Shown: positions 13,601 through 27,420 of the stretch, one piece after another
Layout of the letters: each line of letters opens with the position of its first letter
Numbering within the stretch: the stretch's first letter is position 1
Assembly: GCA_013396635.1 (NCBI GenBank)
Contig: WBMW01000797.1
Location: 1,319,466-1,383,465, forward strand
Direction of reading: 5' to 3'
Length of the DNA stretch: 64,000 nt
Origin: Penelope pileata
Taxonomy: Eukaryota > Chordata > Aves > Galliformes > Cracidae
Notes under the pieces: model-generated
Database searches by the model: none
The model's input: the letters and a program-made list of their open reading frames with translations, nothing else
What the model was told of the DNA's origin: nothing
Made by a program: the position numbers and the translations under genes

Positions 13601-16600
13601 AGAGGGTTATGTCTTCAGAGGTCTTGGGCACGTCACCAGGGAGAAGGCACTGAACTGCAGCTCTGAAAACACACTCAGCTGCTACCCTACAAGGGAGCTG
13701 TCAGGACTTTATAGGTACTGGATATTGATACAAATTCTCAGCTTAGGGAATTTAATACATTTTGTACTGTATATATCTGCTTGAGCTCAGCTCTTCCTCT
13801 GCCTGAATACCTTGGCAAATATTTCATGTATAAAGCCAGTCAGGTCCTGAGGGGTTTCGTCTGATGACTTTCAAAGCAGCATTTTAGGGGCCTGGTTCGA
13901 GCACTCTGTTGAACAGCAAGGACAAAGCTGGAAGCACAGACTGCTAGCTTCTGCCTTTGCTTTTCACATGAAACAGTCACCGAGTGACATTGAACAAAAA
14001 ACGTGATCCTTCCAGACATGAGACTGTACCTTGGATTACAGATTTATGCTTGCCCTCGTGCTCTCTTTCACTGGTCAAAAACTTTTGCATCATTTTTTTC
14101 TGCTCAGTGAAGCCACTTCAGCAAGTAAGTGAAAGTCAGTCCCTTCCTCTTCGCAGCTGCAGCCCGTGATTTGTGTGCTAGATTAGTTTGTGCAGAAAAC
14201 CTGTACTGGAAGGAGTGGGCTTGGCTACCAGGCACCATGCTCTAAGACTGTAACTGATCAGAGTGAGGCAGCAGCTGTGAGTAACAACTTCCTCACAGCT
14301 TCCTTACGTATTTGTAAATTCTGGATTCTACCAAAAAGATCCATGGGTCCAGGAGCAGCCCCACAGAACACAACGTTACCCAGTGACTGGATGTGGTAAG
14401 TGCTGGCTTGCAGTGTGTCCCCCTTTGGGCATCTCCCTGCGGTGATGCCATGCTGAAATGTCCAAATTCCCATGTTCTGGTATACCTCTGCATCCCAGGG
14501 AGATGGCTTGATCAGTGCTGGCAGGAAAATGAAGCATCAAAAAAAATCGCTCTGTCACTGAGCAATGTGGCTCCCTCTGGGCAGCAGCCCTTCATTGCTC
14601 CCATCTGCAAGGTGATATTACCTGTCTTGTTATGGTGTTTATTTAGACTGTGTGCTTTTCAGGGTCAGGGATTTACTGTGTGGATGATACTCTGTTGATG
14701 TTTCAGTGAGAGCCTTTGGATTCTGTATTATGAGTGAGAATAAATGTAAGAAAGCTAAAAGCTTAGTCTTCTCAGATTCACGAATACCTGTATACCAACA
14801 AGTTGCAAAGTTACCACAGAATTAAGCACTTATTGTGCATTCAACAAGGTCAAAAGTGATCCATAGTATTGTGCTCTTTCATATCAAGTAGACTACAAAA
14901 AAATACTGAGTAAAAAGGGATGTTTAAAATTATTCCCTAACAAGAGAGCTCTGTAGAGGGAAAAATAATGTTCCAGTTTGGTTTCCAATTTGAGAGGTCC
15001 CTTTGTGATCCTTGATTTTGCAGTAATAAAACCTGAGAGCTGTTTTCCATCCTTTCATTTACACGTTTTTATCATGCACAGCATGATGCTTATAAACTGG
15101 ACTGTAGCCACAGTGAGAACTCCTGTGGGGAGGATAAGTGCCCATTTTCCTAATAATAATAATGCATTTTCTGGCTTCCAGAAAATTAATCTCACAGCAA
15201 CTGCACCATTTCCTATTAACTGGATAACAGTTTATGGTGTTTCAGCTAAATACGTAGGGTTTCTGGAGAAATGGGAAGATCCATTCAAATTCAGTAGTGC
15301 TCATACATTAATGTTCTCTGTGCCTTTGTATGCATAATCTTCCTTGTAGGTAGACCCATTAAGTAGCTAGCGAATTATGAGGTATCAGTGTTTGATTTCT
15401 TTCACCAGTGAGCTGGGCTTTGAGATATATGACTCAGGAAATGCGCAATATGAAGATGTGTTACGTATGGTAACTGAGCAGAGCAGAACATGGCCTCCTT
15501 CCACAGCATCACTGGTCGGCGTGCCTGTCTCTGAGCTCTGGAAGGCACCCAGAGACAGATCTTAAAAAACTCCCCTCTTTTCCTGGAGGCAATAACATCT
15601 CCTGCTTGAAGAGGCTACGAAACAGTGAACTAAAAGTAATAGAAAGTGACTGGCTTGTTAAAAGTTAGAATAAGATCCGTCCTAACCCAGGAAGAGGTGT
15701 GAGGTTGTGATAGAAAGATATTGTGCAGAACTAATATGGGACTTGTTTACAACTGCTGGGTTAGGCATTTACATCAGGTGGGCAGTTACTGCCTGATTTT
15801 CAATCTACAACTTTTAAATTAAAGTAAGAGGTATTATGCTTTGGGAAGGCTGGAATTCGTTGGTCACAATAATTCAAATGTTATCTCTGAAAGAGCAAAG
15901 GCTTGGGTATCAAATAAAGTAGAATGTCCTAAAGCATCCCGGTATTCTGAAACTGAGAACTGCCTAAAAAATTCCAGGCAAACTACAAGAAAATGTCTTG
16001 GTTGCCAGACAGTTGCTTACTAGTTGCTCTTATTTCATATGCAAGGTGAAATGTATAGAATCTGGTCTGGATCCAGATATCGCATTTGCCTGGTTTTCTA
16101 AAGGTTTTGTTGTCTATCTTCTACTTTTACTCTCTTAAATCTTCTGGGATGGAGAAGATGCTAAGTGAGCCAAACTGTGTATCCAGTCTGGTTTCTGCCT
16201 CAGGCTCCATATCCCACACTGTGACTGGCCTCTACGGTACGTAACCAAGTTGAGTTGTGTTATGCGGTTGTTACATTGGAGCCAGGGATCCCGGAGATCT
16301 CTGTGCAAAACAAATGAATAAATCCCAAGTAAGGGATACCACTTTAATATGAAAATGAGGGCATGTAGGTGAAAAAGTGATTAGAAATATGATCAAGTCA
16401 TAACCAGTACTTCTGACACAAGTCTATTTTTACCATTTGGGTAATTGCTTTGTTCACTTGCCTGGTAATTGGACAAATGTGTTTAAGAGACACTAATAGA
16501 TGTTAATTCTTTCACATGCTGTGCCATTTCAGAGCAGGGACATAAACTCTCTCCATTACAAATGTGGGTGTTGTTTTGTTTGTTTGTTTTGCTTTTAGCC

Positions 16601-19600
16601 GAGTGTCGGGTGTTCAGATCTTTTTTTATATTCTTCATCATGTAAGGAAGTCTGGATATGCTCAAGTAATCAGGCAAAAGTATTCTTTTGTTTCTGTTTC
16701 TGCATGCAGAACAGAATGAGTGATATCTGACTTAACTGGCCTTTTTGGTACATTTGTGAAACACAAATGTGTGTATTCTCAAACACTGTACTGAGGGTCT
16801 AAATCTCTTGCTTATAAGTCAGTATAAAAATAACTGAAGAAATCAGTCTCAAGCCAGAGGGGTACCTCTGCCAAATATTTCACTATCTGTTGGTTTAGCT
16901 CTCATTTGAGAGGAGCGCATGTGGACTTCACAGGAAATGAGAACGGTGCTGGTATCTGTGTGGACTACCATCAAAACAAAAGTTCAGCCCCACTTTGTGC
17001 CCAGACAATTTGATCTTTCCATTGTAAAGGCTGAATGCCGTCTGCTTCCTAAACCTGCTGCACAGATCAGAACCAGCATACAGCGGGCTGGGTTCTGGTT
17101 TTGTCCTTCCAAAGGACTTTCAGCTGCTCTCATTAAAATTCCTGGTGCTCCTCAGATGTTGTGCAGGGAGCCACAAGGTGTTTCTGAGGAAAGCTCCATG
17201 AAAGGCTTCTAACAACAGGCACCGTGTAGGGCCACGAGTCTTGCTGCCCCTTGCTGTGCAGTGAGTGGCAGTTGCCCTATTTCTTGGTCATGTTATCTTC
17301 TGTTCCACATTTTATTTTTAATGGAACCTGCGTACCCTTTGCTCATCGCTTAGGCATCAAACCTCGCACTTCCTGTACATGGACATGGTAATATAGTCAC
17401 AGGTAAAGAAAGGCTGTGTGTAAAGCAAAACTGTTCCTGTGCACCAGAATGCACTAAGTCAACACATAAAACACAGGGAGTATGTCTTTTATCATTTTTT
17501 TTCTCCATTAAGTAAAAGATAGGAATTTGTCTTTTCATTTCTAAATGCATGGGTTTGTAAATCAATCAAGCTTGCTTTCTTAAAATTGGGTGCGTGTGTT
17601 GTAATCTGTTTTTTTTAAATAATGCTGACCATACCAAGCATAAGAATGATGCCTGTAAATACTGAGGAACTGCTGAAATTTGTAAATACTTCAGTTTTCA
17701 CTAAAAACTACACTCTTTTGTCTGGGCAATCGCATGTTGTCTGTTCAAAGAGCCAATTCAAAATTTTATCCTGATAAATATTTTCAAGGGAGAGAAACAC
17801 GTTGTGAAAATAATGAACATATGTTAGCAGTGAGAATAACCGGTTCAGCAGTGTTTTCTTGTGAGAGTTTTGGTTTCTATCTAGGCTATTGCAATGTTAA
17901 TTTTAGAAACTCTAGCCCAGCAACAGACACTTAGGAACAGAATGATGTACTGCAAGCAGCAAGAATTTTAACTGCAGACTATGGCTTTATTTTCTTATTT
18001 ATAGCTCCCTTCACTTTGTTCTGTTTTATGAAATGTGCATCTTTGAGAGGGCCTGTCTTTGCTTTCATGACCAATGGACTTATCTCCAGATTGCATCCTC
18101 TTAGTTATCTTCAAGTATTGAGTTTATGAAAAGGCAAATCATAAAAACTTGGTATTAGGTTTTAAGTGCCACGCAAAGATTATTAAGAAATAATTAATTA
18201 TCATTTTATCCAACTTCTGGCAAAGTTGGCTTTATTTTTGCTTTTTAATAAGTGTACAATTGTTTAGGAGAAAGCTTGAGGCAAACACAAAGAATTATCA
18301 ACACGTTGGATCTGACAAGGAAATGACAATGTCAAAGTTTAAAGATTTATTATCACTACACAATTAATGAGCAAAATCTAATAGCATTAGTTGTTTGCTG
18401 AGGCCGAAAATTTAAACATAGGTACAGATTCACAACTGGTATAAGATGCTGTAGCTCTATGGTTTTTATTTGGTTTCCCCAAAACGTGAACAAAAGGTAT
18501 GCTTCTCATTTTGTTTGACTGCAATACAGCATTGTGTACAGACAGGCTCATCTCCAATTTCATTTTTTCCTCTGTTCAGGTTGTTTTACAACCACACTAT
18601 TATTTGTTGAAAACAAAGGATTTTTTGGTTAGTATTTTAAAAAACGATAACAAAACCACGCAGCCAAAACATTTTAGTTGAAAAAAATATTGTTATTCAG
18701 AGCAATGAAAAATGTCCAGTTTTGAGATCTTCTTAAACTCAATGCCTATTTTATTCAGCGTCTGAAAGTATTTACCTTAGACATTTTAAAGTAAAATTAG
18801 TATTGGAGGTGTGATATTCTGATATTAAAAGTAATATTTTGTTCAACAGTTTACTGCAATTAAAAGAAATAAACAAAAATAATTATGAATGAAATAAATA
18901 AGAATGTTCATAATTTCCTGACACCTGTTTTGGGTGAGCTTTTAATTTCTATTTAAAGTCAGTTCATTATTCTCTCAAGATTTCATCTTTTTTTTCCTCC
19001 CCCTTGTTTAGATTGGAAAATTTCTTAATAAGACAAAAACAATTACAGGAGAGAAAAGGGAATTTCCCATCCACTTCTATTTTCTGTGACTTCAAAATAA
19101 AAGACATAAGAAAGCCACACTTGCAGAAGAAATTACAGACATACACAGGACTCAAACGTTAATGTATGTCTAACCCAGGATGCACTGTGTTTAGTGCAAA
19201 ATGAAACTAGGGGATTGAAAACAATTTCTAGGTGGCTTTTTTATTTCAGTATTGATTCTTTAGGCAGAAGGCTCTTCCATTTACACCTTGTTATTTAGAC
19301 TCATAATAAAGATGCAAGAGCACAGAGATATTTCTTTCCCATCTACTCTGCTCTATGCAAAGCCTCTTGTGCCTTTCTGCTTCATTTGCTTCACAGTGTC
19401 CTTAACTCTTTATTGCTTTTACTGCCATTATGAATCACTTTTTCATATTCAGTGTGCTCAGTCATTTTAATACAGTTATAATTGTAAGGTGCAAAATGTA
19501 AATCCCCATAATGTGTTGGAAGAAAAATGTGTCAAAGTCTCTTTGTCATACTGACAGGTTATAAAACCAGACTGGCTCAGTTTAATCAGGTTTAAATTTT

Positions 19601-19845
19601 AATGACATAAGCAAAACTCAGACTAAAGTAGCTATCTTTCTGTTATTATTTCAGATCATTGCCACAAGTGAGAAGCATGTTATCATTTATTTATTGATTG
19701 TATCATTTCAGAGCTATCTCAATCCTAACATCTCTTCTGGAGAAAGTGGTTTTTTAGTCATTAAATACTTTTCAGATATGATGTCATTGTTCAAAGGTTA
19801 TTTGCCCTCTTTTCTGATGACACATTTGCCCTTTCACCTTTATGG
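10614..19845. other. Unique sequence, no gene seen
   Basis: No supported gene or transposon. It holds a short (TA)n at about 11080, a GC-rich patch at 12915-13090, a TAA run at about 15151 and a TTTG run at about 16570. Open frames of up to 124 codons (10619-10993) show no domain, and their composition matches the surrounding AT-rich DNA. Confidence 0.55.
12915..13090. other. GC-rich patch
   Basis: About 175 bases of clearly raised GC in AT-rich surroundings, with C and G runs such as gggagggggctgctg. CpG is only modestly present. Frames on both strands stay open because stop codons are AT-rich. It could be an old exon, a retroelement remnant or chance. No splice pair was found. Confidence 0.5.
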
Positions 19846-20440
19846 GTGATGATAACATTGCCTTTTCACACTTCTCTGACATTCTTCTCTTTTTTCCCCA
19901 TACAGTTCAGACTTCTCTTTTCTTCACCCTGCTGTGTGGCCATCACTGCTCTTCTCTGCCCTCCTGTTTTTCTCCACGTTGTCTGGCCTTCTCTTTTCTC
20001 AAGCCTTCTCTATCGTTCTGACATTCTTTGGCCTTCTGTTATCTTTTCTTCTGTGATCTTCTCTTTTTTCCCCATATTGTACAACCTCCTCTTCTTCGAC
20101 CATCTTCTTCTCCCTGCCTTTCATGTTAACTGTCCTCTTCTTCTCCAATTTATTCCTACCCCCATCTCCATGTTCCCTGGCCTCCCCTTTCTCAGCCACC
20201 TTCTCAGTTTTATCTACATTTTCCCTGGCAACTTCCTTCAGTCTTCTCTTTTCCCCCAAGTTACCCGTGCCTCCTTTTCCTCAGCTCCCTTCTCTTTTTT
20301 ATTTTCCCCTAAACTTCCCCAGGCTCCTTCTGTTTTTCTCTTTTGCTTTATTCCTCCCCTGGAAGTTCCCCAGCCTGGCTTCTTTTCCTTGTTCTCTTTT
20401 CTTGCTCTTTTTTCCCCAAGAAGCACAGCATAGGCCATGA
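19846..20440 (+). repeat. Long pyrimidine-rich tract, decayed minisatellite
   Basis: Nearly 600 bases in which the plus strand is dominated by C and T. Internal near-repeats show a tandem origin: ttctcttttttccccata occurs at 19885-19902 and again at 20059-20076, ctgacattctt occurs near 19876 and 20018, and ggccttctcttttctc-like units recur. Long open frames on both strands (195 codons plus, 86 minus) follow from the bias, since pyrimidine-rich DNA contains few TAA, TAG or TGA. It is not a gene. Such tracts can adopt triplex (H-DNA) structures; that is inference. Confidence 0.8.
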
Positions 20441-21537
20441 CAGGGCCAAAGGCTCTGCTGTTGTTCATTTAATGTGAAAGATTTCATTTAATCTGAAAGA
20501 TTTCAAACTCAGAACTCCAAACCCAACAGAGAAAGAAATTATGATTTTAACTTTAAGTTGTAGGTACAAGGATTGGAATTTCTGGCTTAATTAAATAAGA
20601 AATGAATAGGAGTATCTTTTGATGGCTATCACTTTAATTTGACTTCAGAGCAGTTTCATAGAGGCTAAAAAGTTTGTGTTGTGTTATAAATGTCCTGAAT
20701 TACCTCTGCTTTTAATATCACCAGCCATTCAAATAATCAGAGTGAGCAAAATGAAAAAAAGATAACTCCTTAAAGTTTGTGCAGACATTATAGTTAAGAA
20801 GGTTCAACAACTTTGTTAAAGCTTTTTCCTTTTTTGTTGTGTTTTATAAAGTCGTTTTATAAAACTGAATGGCCTCCCTGAAGCCAGAATTTTTCTACAT
20901 CAGGAAGCGAGGTGCACCCCATGTACCTCAGACAGAATAAAGAGGTCTGTTACAGCAGAGGAAGTGGCTGGCATTTTATCTCCAAGGTGCAGTTGACAGG
21001 GAAGAGGAAGAGAAATAGGGTCTTTTGCCCATATTCTGCTATTTTCTCACATATATAATGACCATTGGGATACGCAGAAAACACGTGCTTCTCATGTTCT
21101 TCAGAGGTGTGATTCTTCCCTCACACAGATCTTTACAAACCACAGATGACTAAGTATAAGCACCAAGATAAGTTGGGATAAAATTGCTCAAGAGTTGAGG
21201 CAAAACAGGTTTGAAAAAAAATAAAGATAATTTTAATACGCAATATGAAATTATGAAGTATTTTTTAAACAAAATTATGTGAAAAGCAAAAAATGTAACA
21301 ATTTTATGCCCTGGTTATAAGCATCAGTGACCTGGTGACCAAGACTTTATTGCTGCTTTGATTTGGTTTTGAATGGATTATGCACATAAAACACAGGCTG
21401 TCAGTGTCTTTGGCAGCAGAATGCTAGTCATAAAAGAGAATGCTACCCCTTAGACTTCTTAATCTCTACACTGGAATTCTGTTCTAACATTGCATGGAAG
21501 CTTGATCTTTGGCTAAAATTGAAAGTTTATATACGCA
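20441..21537. other. Unique sequence, no gene seen
   Basis: AT-rich sequence without recognisable genes or transposons. A 12-base palindrome gttttataaaac lies near 20863 beside a near copy of one arm. Nothing else is supported. Confidence 0.55.
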
Positions 21538-22078
21538 GGTTGCTCCAAAAGTAATGCCTCTTGGATATTTTTTTCCCAGGAAACTATAACAGACACAAAG
21601 AGCACAATAACACTGTTTGGTAGACCAAATTATCAGCTACAAAGCAGTGTTTTTCAACATAGTCACTACCATTAGCTGTGCATTTTTGCCAGCAATGAAC
21701 AAGAGCTGCATGCTGTGCTCATAAACATCCGCACCAGTGGAGGTGACTGCTGTCGCATTGCTAAAACACACCACCTCTGCCTCACTGTGCTCACAGCCGC
21801 TGTTTGGTCTCAACAACATTCAGCAAGCATCGATGAACGTCAATGGGTGCCATTTTTCCACTTGGAGGAATTCAGTTCCACACCTTTGCTCCATCCACAC
21901 TTCCATGTCAGACACCATTGGGTCAGAGTGCCCCTCTGCTGCCATCTGTCACACGGCAACAACATGGAATGGGATATTGGTGGGAAGGTTCAGCCTCTGC
22001 TGCCATCCCACCAACATCTGCCTCTGATGTCCTGGGTAACATCATAAAAAAATAGGATGCATTACTTTCGGAGCATCC
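21538..22078 (-). mobile_element. Mariner-type non-autonomous transposon, copy B
   Basis: About 541 bases in minus orientation relative to copies A, C and D. The plus-strand left end is ggttgctccaaaagtaatg and the right end gcattactttcggagcatcc, forming imperfect terminal inverted repeats. On the minus strand the start of the element gives the transposase N-terminal remnant and the end gives the remnant of its last codons, including a YEHSMQLLFIAG-like stretch. It carries several frame breaks. The DDD catalytic region of mariner transposases is missing, as in the other copies. No clear TA duplication remains at the edges. Confidence 0.85.
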
Positions 22079-22312
22079 CTCATATTTTTCTCTTGTTTTG
22101 TGGCAGAACTGCAAATTTAACATGGAGGGAGGTGAGGAAAAGAAAGGATGAGCTGTCCTTTTCAACATATTGGAAGGGGGCTGAAATCTCTGAGGGGAGT
22201 GTGTGTATAGCATATGCCTATCACAAATACTCCCTGTGATGCCTACTTATCAAGATAGAGTAAGTCAGATTTAGCATTAGGAAAATGGCTTTGCATGGTA
22301 ACAGCACATTTG

Positions 22313-22369
22313 ACATATTAACAAAGCGCTGTCATTTTAATTACCTTCTAAGGTGTGTTGTTAATATGT
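22313..22369. repeat. 12-base perfect inverted repeat, 33-base spacer
   Basis: acatattaacaa at 22313-22324 pairs with ttgttaatatgt at 22358-22369. The spacer contains a TTTTAATTACC homeodomain-like word. It may be a regulatory element with paired binding sites or chance. Confidence 0.6.
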
Positions 22370-22739
22370 GAGACATACAATCTATTTGAATTTGCAAGTT
22401 TGGAATCTGCACAGAAGTGCAGGAAACGGAGAGGAGAAACAGCCGTATCAAGCTTCCATGTTTTTGCAATTTAGCAATTTGTCAGAAAGCTAGGCTAAAA
22501 GCTTTCCAGGTGGGTACAAAAGGAAACTGCAAATCTGGGCAAGTGTAACATGTAAGAATCCGTGAGAAAGGGACAGGAGTAGACCCACAGTTCTCAGACA
22601 GGTTGTCCATTTCTACAACAGGGTATAGAGATGGGGGCTTTGCCTTCCTGCTCCTTCTGTGCTTTTGAGTCTAGCTCATGCTGCACCTCCTTGCAAAGAG
22701 ATATCACAGATCTCACACAGTGGAGGTGGAGCCGGAGCC

Positions 22740-22930
22740 AAATAAGTAGAAGGGAATTAAAATGTTTGGTGGTGGGCGCAGTGCAATAAATCCTGTTGTC
22801 CCAATATTGAGTCGCCTTCTGTCACTTATGCAAATAAAGCCCATCCTGGCCAAAGGCACAAATCTCGTTACAGATTATTTGGATAACACTTGCAAATGTT
22901 TGAACCTTAGCTTTATCTGAGTTGGAAGTT
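22740..22930. promoter_or_regulatory. Candidate non-coding regulatory element
   Basis: A stretch of even composition, free of repeats, dense in factor-like words: an octamer ATGCAAAT at 22828-22835 (POU factors), tgcaataaa and tggccaaag. It resembles vertebrate conserved non-coding elements in texture. No alignment could be made, so this is a weak call. Confidence 0.2.
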
Positions 22931-25900
22931 TCCTTTAGCAGCAGAATGCATGATATTTTCCTGCAAAGTTGGCAGTGCTGTGAGAACAAATACTGAATCC
23001 TGCTACAGGAGGACTTCCCCAGATGGTTGTTGGGAAGGACTTTTTTTCAGACTTTGAAATTAATATTTCGGGATTTGAGTTTTAGATAACAGGCATAGGG
23101 ATTCTTGTTTATTTCATAAATGTCTGTTGGATGCAGAACATATTTACTTTTACTTCTGTGGACCACTGTTTCTATATCCAAAGCCACGAACTGCAAATGT
23201 TAAACTCGGTAGATAACATTATGTTCTTCTTGGGTTTTCAGCTGGTATCAGCTTCGCTGTAGCGTATAGCATAGTTTAGAAAATGTGGATCGATGCTCTG
23301 TTTTCAAGAAGATGTTTGATCTTGACAAATGTAGGCAGCGTGAATCACTCTTGTGTGTGTAAATGTATACGTGTGTGTATATTTTTACCACTTGTCCCTT
23401 TCTTTCTTTTTCCCAAGGCATATTCTCTGCCAATTTTAAGAGCTCAAGAAACACAGCTTGACACAGAGAATTCCTTGCAGAACACAGCAAAGACAAACTG
23501 TATTGATCCAATAAAATCCAAGATCAATGATGTAAATTTTTGACTGGCATCTACCAGCAACATATCTATTTGTGAGTATGACAACACATACTTTTTCCGA
23601 GGTGCTCCAGTAAAATACAATAAATAATTATAATAGTCAGCTCCTCAGTTCCTTGTAGATTTTGACGTTTTATTGTACATTTTAATTCCAACAATTTTTA
23701 AAGAAATGCGTTCCTCAAAATTAGCAGGTTGAGATATTAGAGATATTAATGCTAGAGTCTGTTGGCATGCTGTAGTAGAATGTCAGCTGGAGAATGTCAA
23801 GGTCTGAAGGGTGTGCCTACTTAAAAAATAAAACAAAAACAAAAAGCCACACCAAACCCTGAAACCTAAGTTACCATTTCTGACTTCAGATAGCAGCCTC
23901 TAAACGGTTTTGAATTTCGTTCTTCATATCCACCAGTTCAAAGGCTATCTTTCCTAGTTGGGAAGTGTTGAGTTAGAGGGAGTCATAGCAATTGCTAAAT
24001 GTTGATCTGCACTTCACAGAGGATGCCATTCAGGTTTTCCACAATAGCTGTTCAGGCTGTAAGCTACTCTGGAATCTCTACGCTCAAATAAATTCATTGG
24101 TCTCCTTTTTATATATTATTAAAATATGTCTAATGTTATTCCCTCTGAGGCTCTATATCTACAGTTACAGTAAGAATCTTACTTTATCACACTTTAAATA
24201 ATTGGCAGTTTTCCAAATACCGATATGAAGGAAAAATCTTTGCATAGAATAGTAAAGACAAACTAAGGACAGATGTAGCATGTCACCTGTGGTGGCTTTG
24301 ATTAAAAGCCTCTTTCGGGATCTTTTGATGTTATCATCCTCTCTAGCTGCTCTGAACTGATCATGCAGGCAGCTACCTTTTGCCTTAGAAAATTTGGGAA
24401 ATGACCACTGAGAAATCTATGTACAATCACCAGTAGGGAGAAGGTGACTTAAAATTAGTCCTTGCTCATGATTACATTAGCATGTTTGCCAAATATGACA
24501 CGTTTTCATGAAAATCATGCAAAGATGGGATATAATGACGCTTCCATAACAACTCAACTCTTTCTGAATGTCTGAAATGCTCCACATTAGAAATCCCAAG
24601 CTTGAAATAGTATGACAGATTGACTACATGTCGGTGGGCACGTATCACCTACAGCCTCAGTGCAACCTGATAGGGAAAGAGCGTTCTTATGCGTTTGTCT
24701 CTACCTGTGATTATCTTATGGCCGTATACACAAATTTTCAGGATGGCAAAGTCCAGTTTTATTTACTTTATCCAACACAACAAGCTCAATGTACTGAAAA
24801 TACTCCTTTTTGCTTTGTTTTACAAATAATTGAAATATATTTGAATATATCCTAATGAAATTAATGGAGTAGGTTCAAAATTGCTGAATGGATTCAGGTG
24901 ACATTCTTAGACTATCGTAGGCATCCAAAACCAAAGCATTTTCTTTTCTCTTGATTTTTTGTGTGCAATCAGTATTTAAATGGTTTTTGCTTTTCAAAAT
25001 AACATTTACAGCACCAGAACAAAATGAAGTTTGTGGAATGGTTGTAGAACTTTAACCAATTTCTTCTTTTCATTTCCACCTAGTTGATGCATTCATTATA
25101 TATAAATATTTATTTTGATAGTTTATCTTAACTGAATGGAAAAAAAAATGGAAACAATTTGTGCAGAACTTACTGTACAAGAGCTCAAAAAAGCAATAGT
25201 AATTATCTTGTGTATGTTTTATTTCCGAATTGATATTACCTATGGAGATTTTTTCCCTCCAAACTGAATTTTCAGATTAATACTGGGAATAACAAAGGTA
25301 AATCTATTTGTCAGACCAATTTACACCACTGCATACCAGTGTAAATAATTACTGGCAGGACATCAGACATTCTTAATGTATTGCTATTCCAAAGGTGACA
25401 AAATAAAATACATTTTGTCATTTTTTCTTAAGTTTCCACTGATAAGCTTAGTAGACGTTTCCACAGATAGAAAGCCCCAGCTGGTTTGAGTCTCTGGATG
25501 CCCTGATCGTGAGTGCTGTGACACATGCTTAGAGTGCCTGCATCAAATGTGCTAGCCACAGCTTCAGAGCTGAGGGCAAAGTTTTCACTATGGGCAAGGG
25601 TGCTCCTACAACTTGATGCCTCGTGGTCCGGTGTCAGAGATGACACCTACGGGGACCCCTTCCCACAGCTGGCCACCCTCAGAGCTGCTGAGCAGCCAAG
25701 AAAAATCCATGTAAACACCACTTCTCTTAAATTGAGTTATGGTTCATTCTGAGGGTGGGGAAGGCCATGTATTTTCCATCTATCAAGAGAAACTATGCCT
25801 ACATGGCACATCTGATTTTATTACCAAAGGTGATCAGAACCTGCCTTGTCTCATTTAATTTCTTCTTATTTGTGACCAAGAATTTGGCAATCAATTCCTG

Positions 25901-27414
25901 TCAAGTGAGATGGCATCTGAAACATGCCACCTATGAGGCAATTATTTGAAAGTTACTTCTTCAGATTTGCTTTGCTTATTTGAATCCCTATGGGAAGAAC
26001 CATCACTCATGGAAAATGAACATATTGGATGCAAGTACCCTTTAAAATTTGCTTTCAGAATTTCAATTTAATTTCTCTGGCTTGCATTTCTAGTTCACAA
26101 GGAGAGCATGGTAATTTATTTAGTTTGCAAGGCTGATTTGTGATTTTTGAGGGCTCTTGAGGGAGAAAAAAGATTTATAAAATAAAAGGTGTGTGTATAT
26201 GTATAGTTTGAGCATTATATCTGTGCAAAAGAACAAAAATTAGCTGCCATTTAGCACACTGCTGTAACAGCCTCAATGGGTATTTATAGGCATGCATTCA
26301 TGCTCCAGTGTGTGATCACTTACTCATTGGGCCTCACAACACAGGGTGGGAGAATCACTTTTTCTTAGTGATTTATGCAAGTGGATGTTCACTTCCTTTG
26401 TGGGGAGCAAGGTTTGAAAATCTTTTACCAAGAGATTATTTACATAATAAAAGACAGTTTTCTGGAGTTGAAATGATTATTTAAACTGATTAAACTGTGC
26501 GCTGCTGCTTATAGGAGTTTGGGGGATTTTTTGGTTAAAGAACTTAATCCTAACAGTTTAAAGTTTGCATATGTCACAAAGACTTGGAAGTGATTTGTGT
26601 ATATGTTTTCTTATGAAAGGAAATGGTAAATAAGTATCACATTGTGCTGTTCCAAGAAATTTTTCATTGTGGCATTAACTAACAGTGGAAAATCTGCTAT
26701 AAATTTGAACACCGTCCATTTTGCTGCATCCCCTCTGCATTGGAGGCTCACATTTTTGAAACTGTTTTAAAAGGAGCAGGCAAGTTGTTTCTGTGAAGTG
26801 GTGTCTGAGGCAAGAAGTAGCTTTGGACTATGAATATATAGGGATTTTATTTGGTAAGCACAAAGTATGAGACGCTATTTGAACACATTCCTGGACTCAC
26901 TGGGAGAAATGTGTATGTATATATATCTACACGTTGTTTATGACAGCCGGCCAAGTAGCAACTGCAACTGAGGTTCTCCTGAAATTCCAGGTATTTGCAT
27001 AGCATCAAGAGGCAGAATTTTTCAGTCCAGCATTTCTTTCACTCACTGGGCATCTTCTGGTACTACAAGAACAGCAACAGTCCAAAATAACGTCTGCGGA
27101 AGTGATGCTGTTATGCCTTGAGAGTGGCTGTCCAACTCAGACATAATTTCTTAGAGTTTCCTAGCGACCAGATAGTCTCCAAATGTTTGGCTGTTTCAGA
27201 AGGTGTCAAATTGAATTTTGGTGGCTTCCAGCAGAGGCAATAGCATTTTAAGAAATATGAAGGCATTCAAATTTTATTGCTATTCCAGTCCCACAAGAAG
27301 AAACTTTTTTTTATTAGTGCCTAGCCCTAATTTCTTATGTTCTGTGGGAAAGTCTATGTAATAAGACTGCATGGGAAAGAAATACAGAGGGAATTCTCTT
27401 TATATTTTTTCCAG

Positions 27415-27420
27415 ACAAAG
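27415..27420 (+). other. Possible 6-nt microexon
   Basis: The six bases acaaag are flanked by a strong acceptor (a pyrimidine run ending in ttttttccag) and a near-ideal donor (gtaagag). If used it would add two codons without changing frame. Vertebrate neural microexons of this size exist. The UGC element often found near them is not seen, and there is no host gene identified. Confidence 0.2.

Noticed and set aside
13895..13910. tRNA B-box-like ggttcgag
   Set aside because: No matching A box, acceptor stem or cloverleaf can be built around it.
19846..20433. 195-codon open frame on the plus strand
   Set aside because: It lies wholly in the pyrimidine-rich tract. The composition (Phe, Leu, Ser, Pro) comes from CT-rich DNA, and the other strand is open as well.
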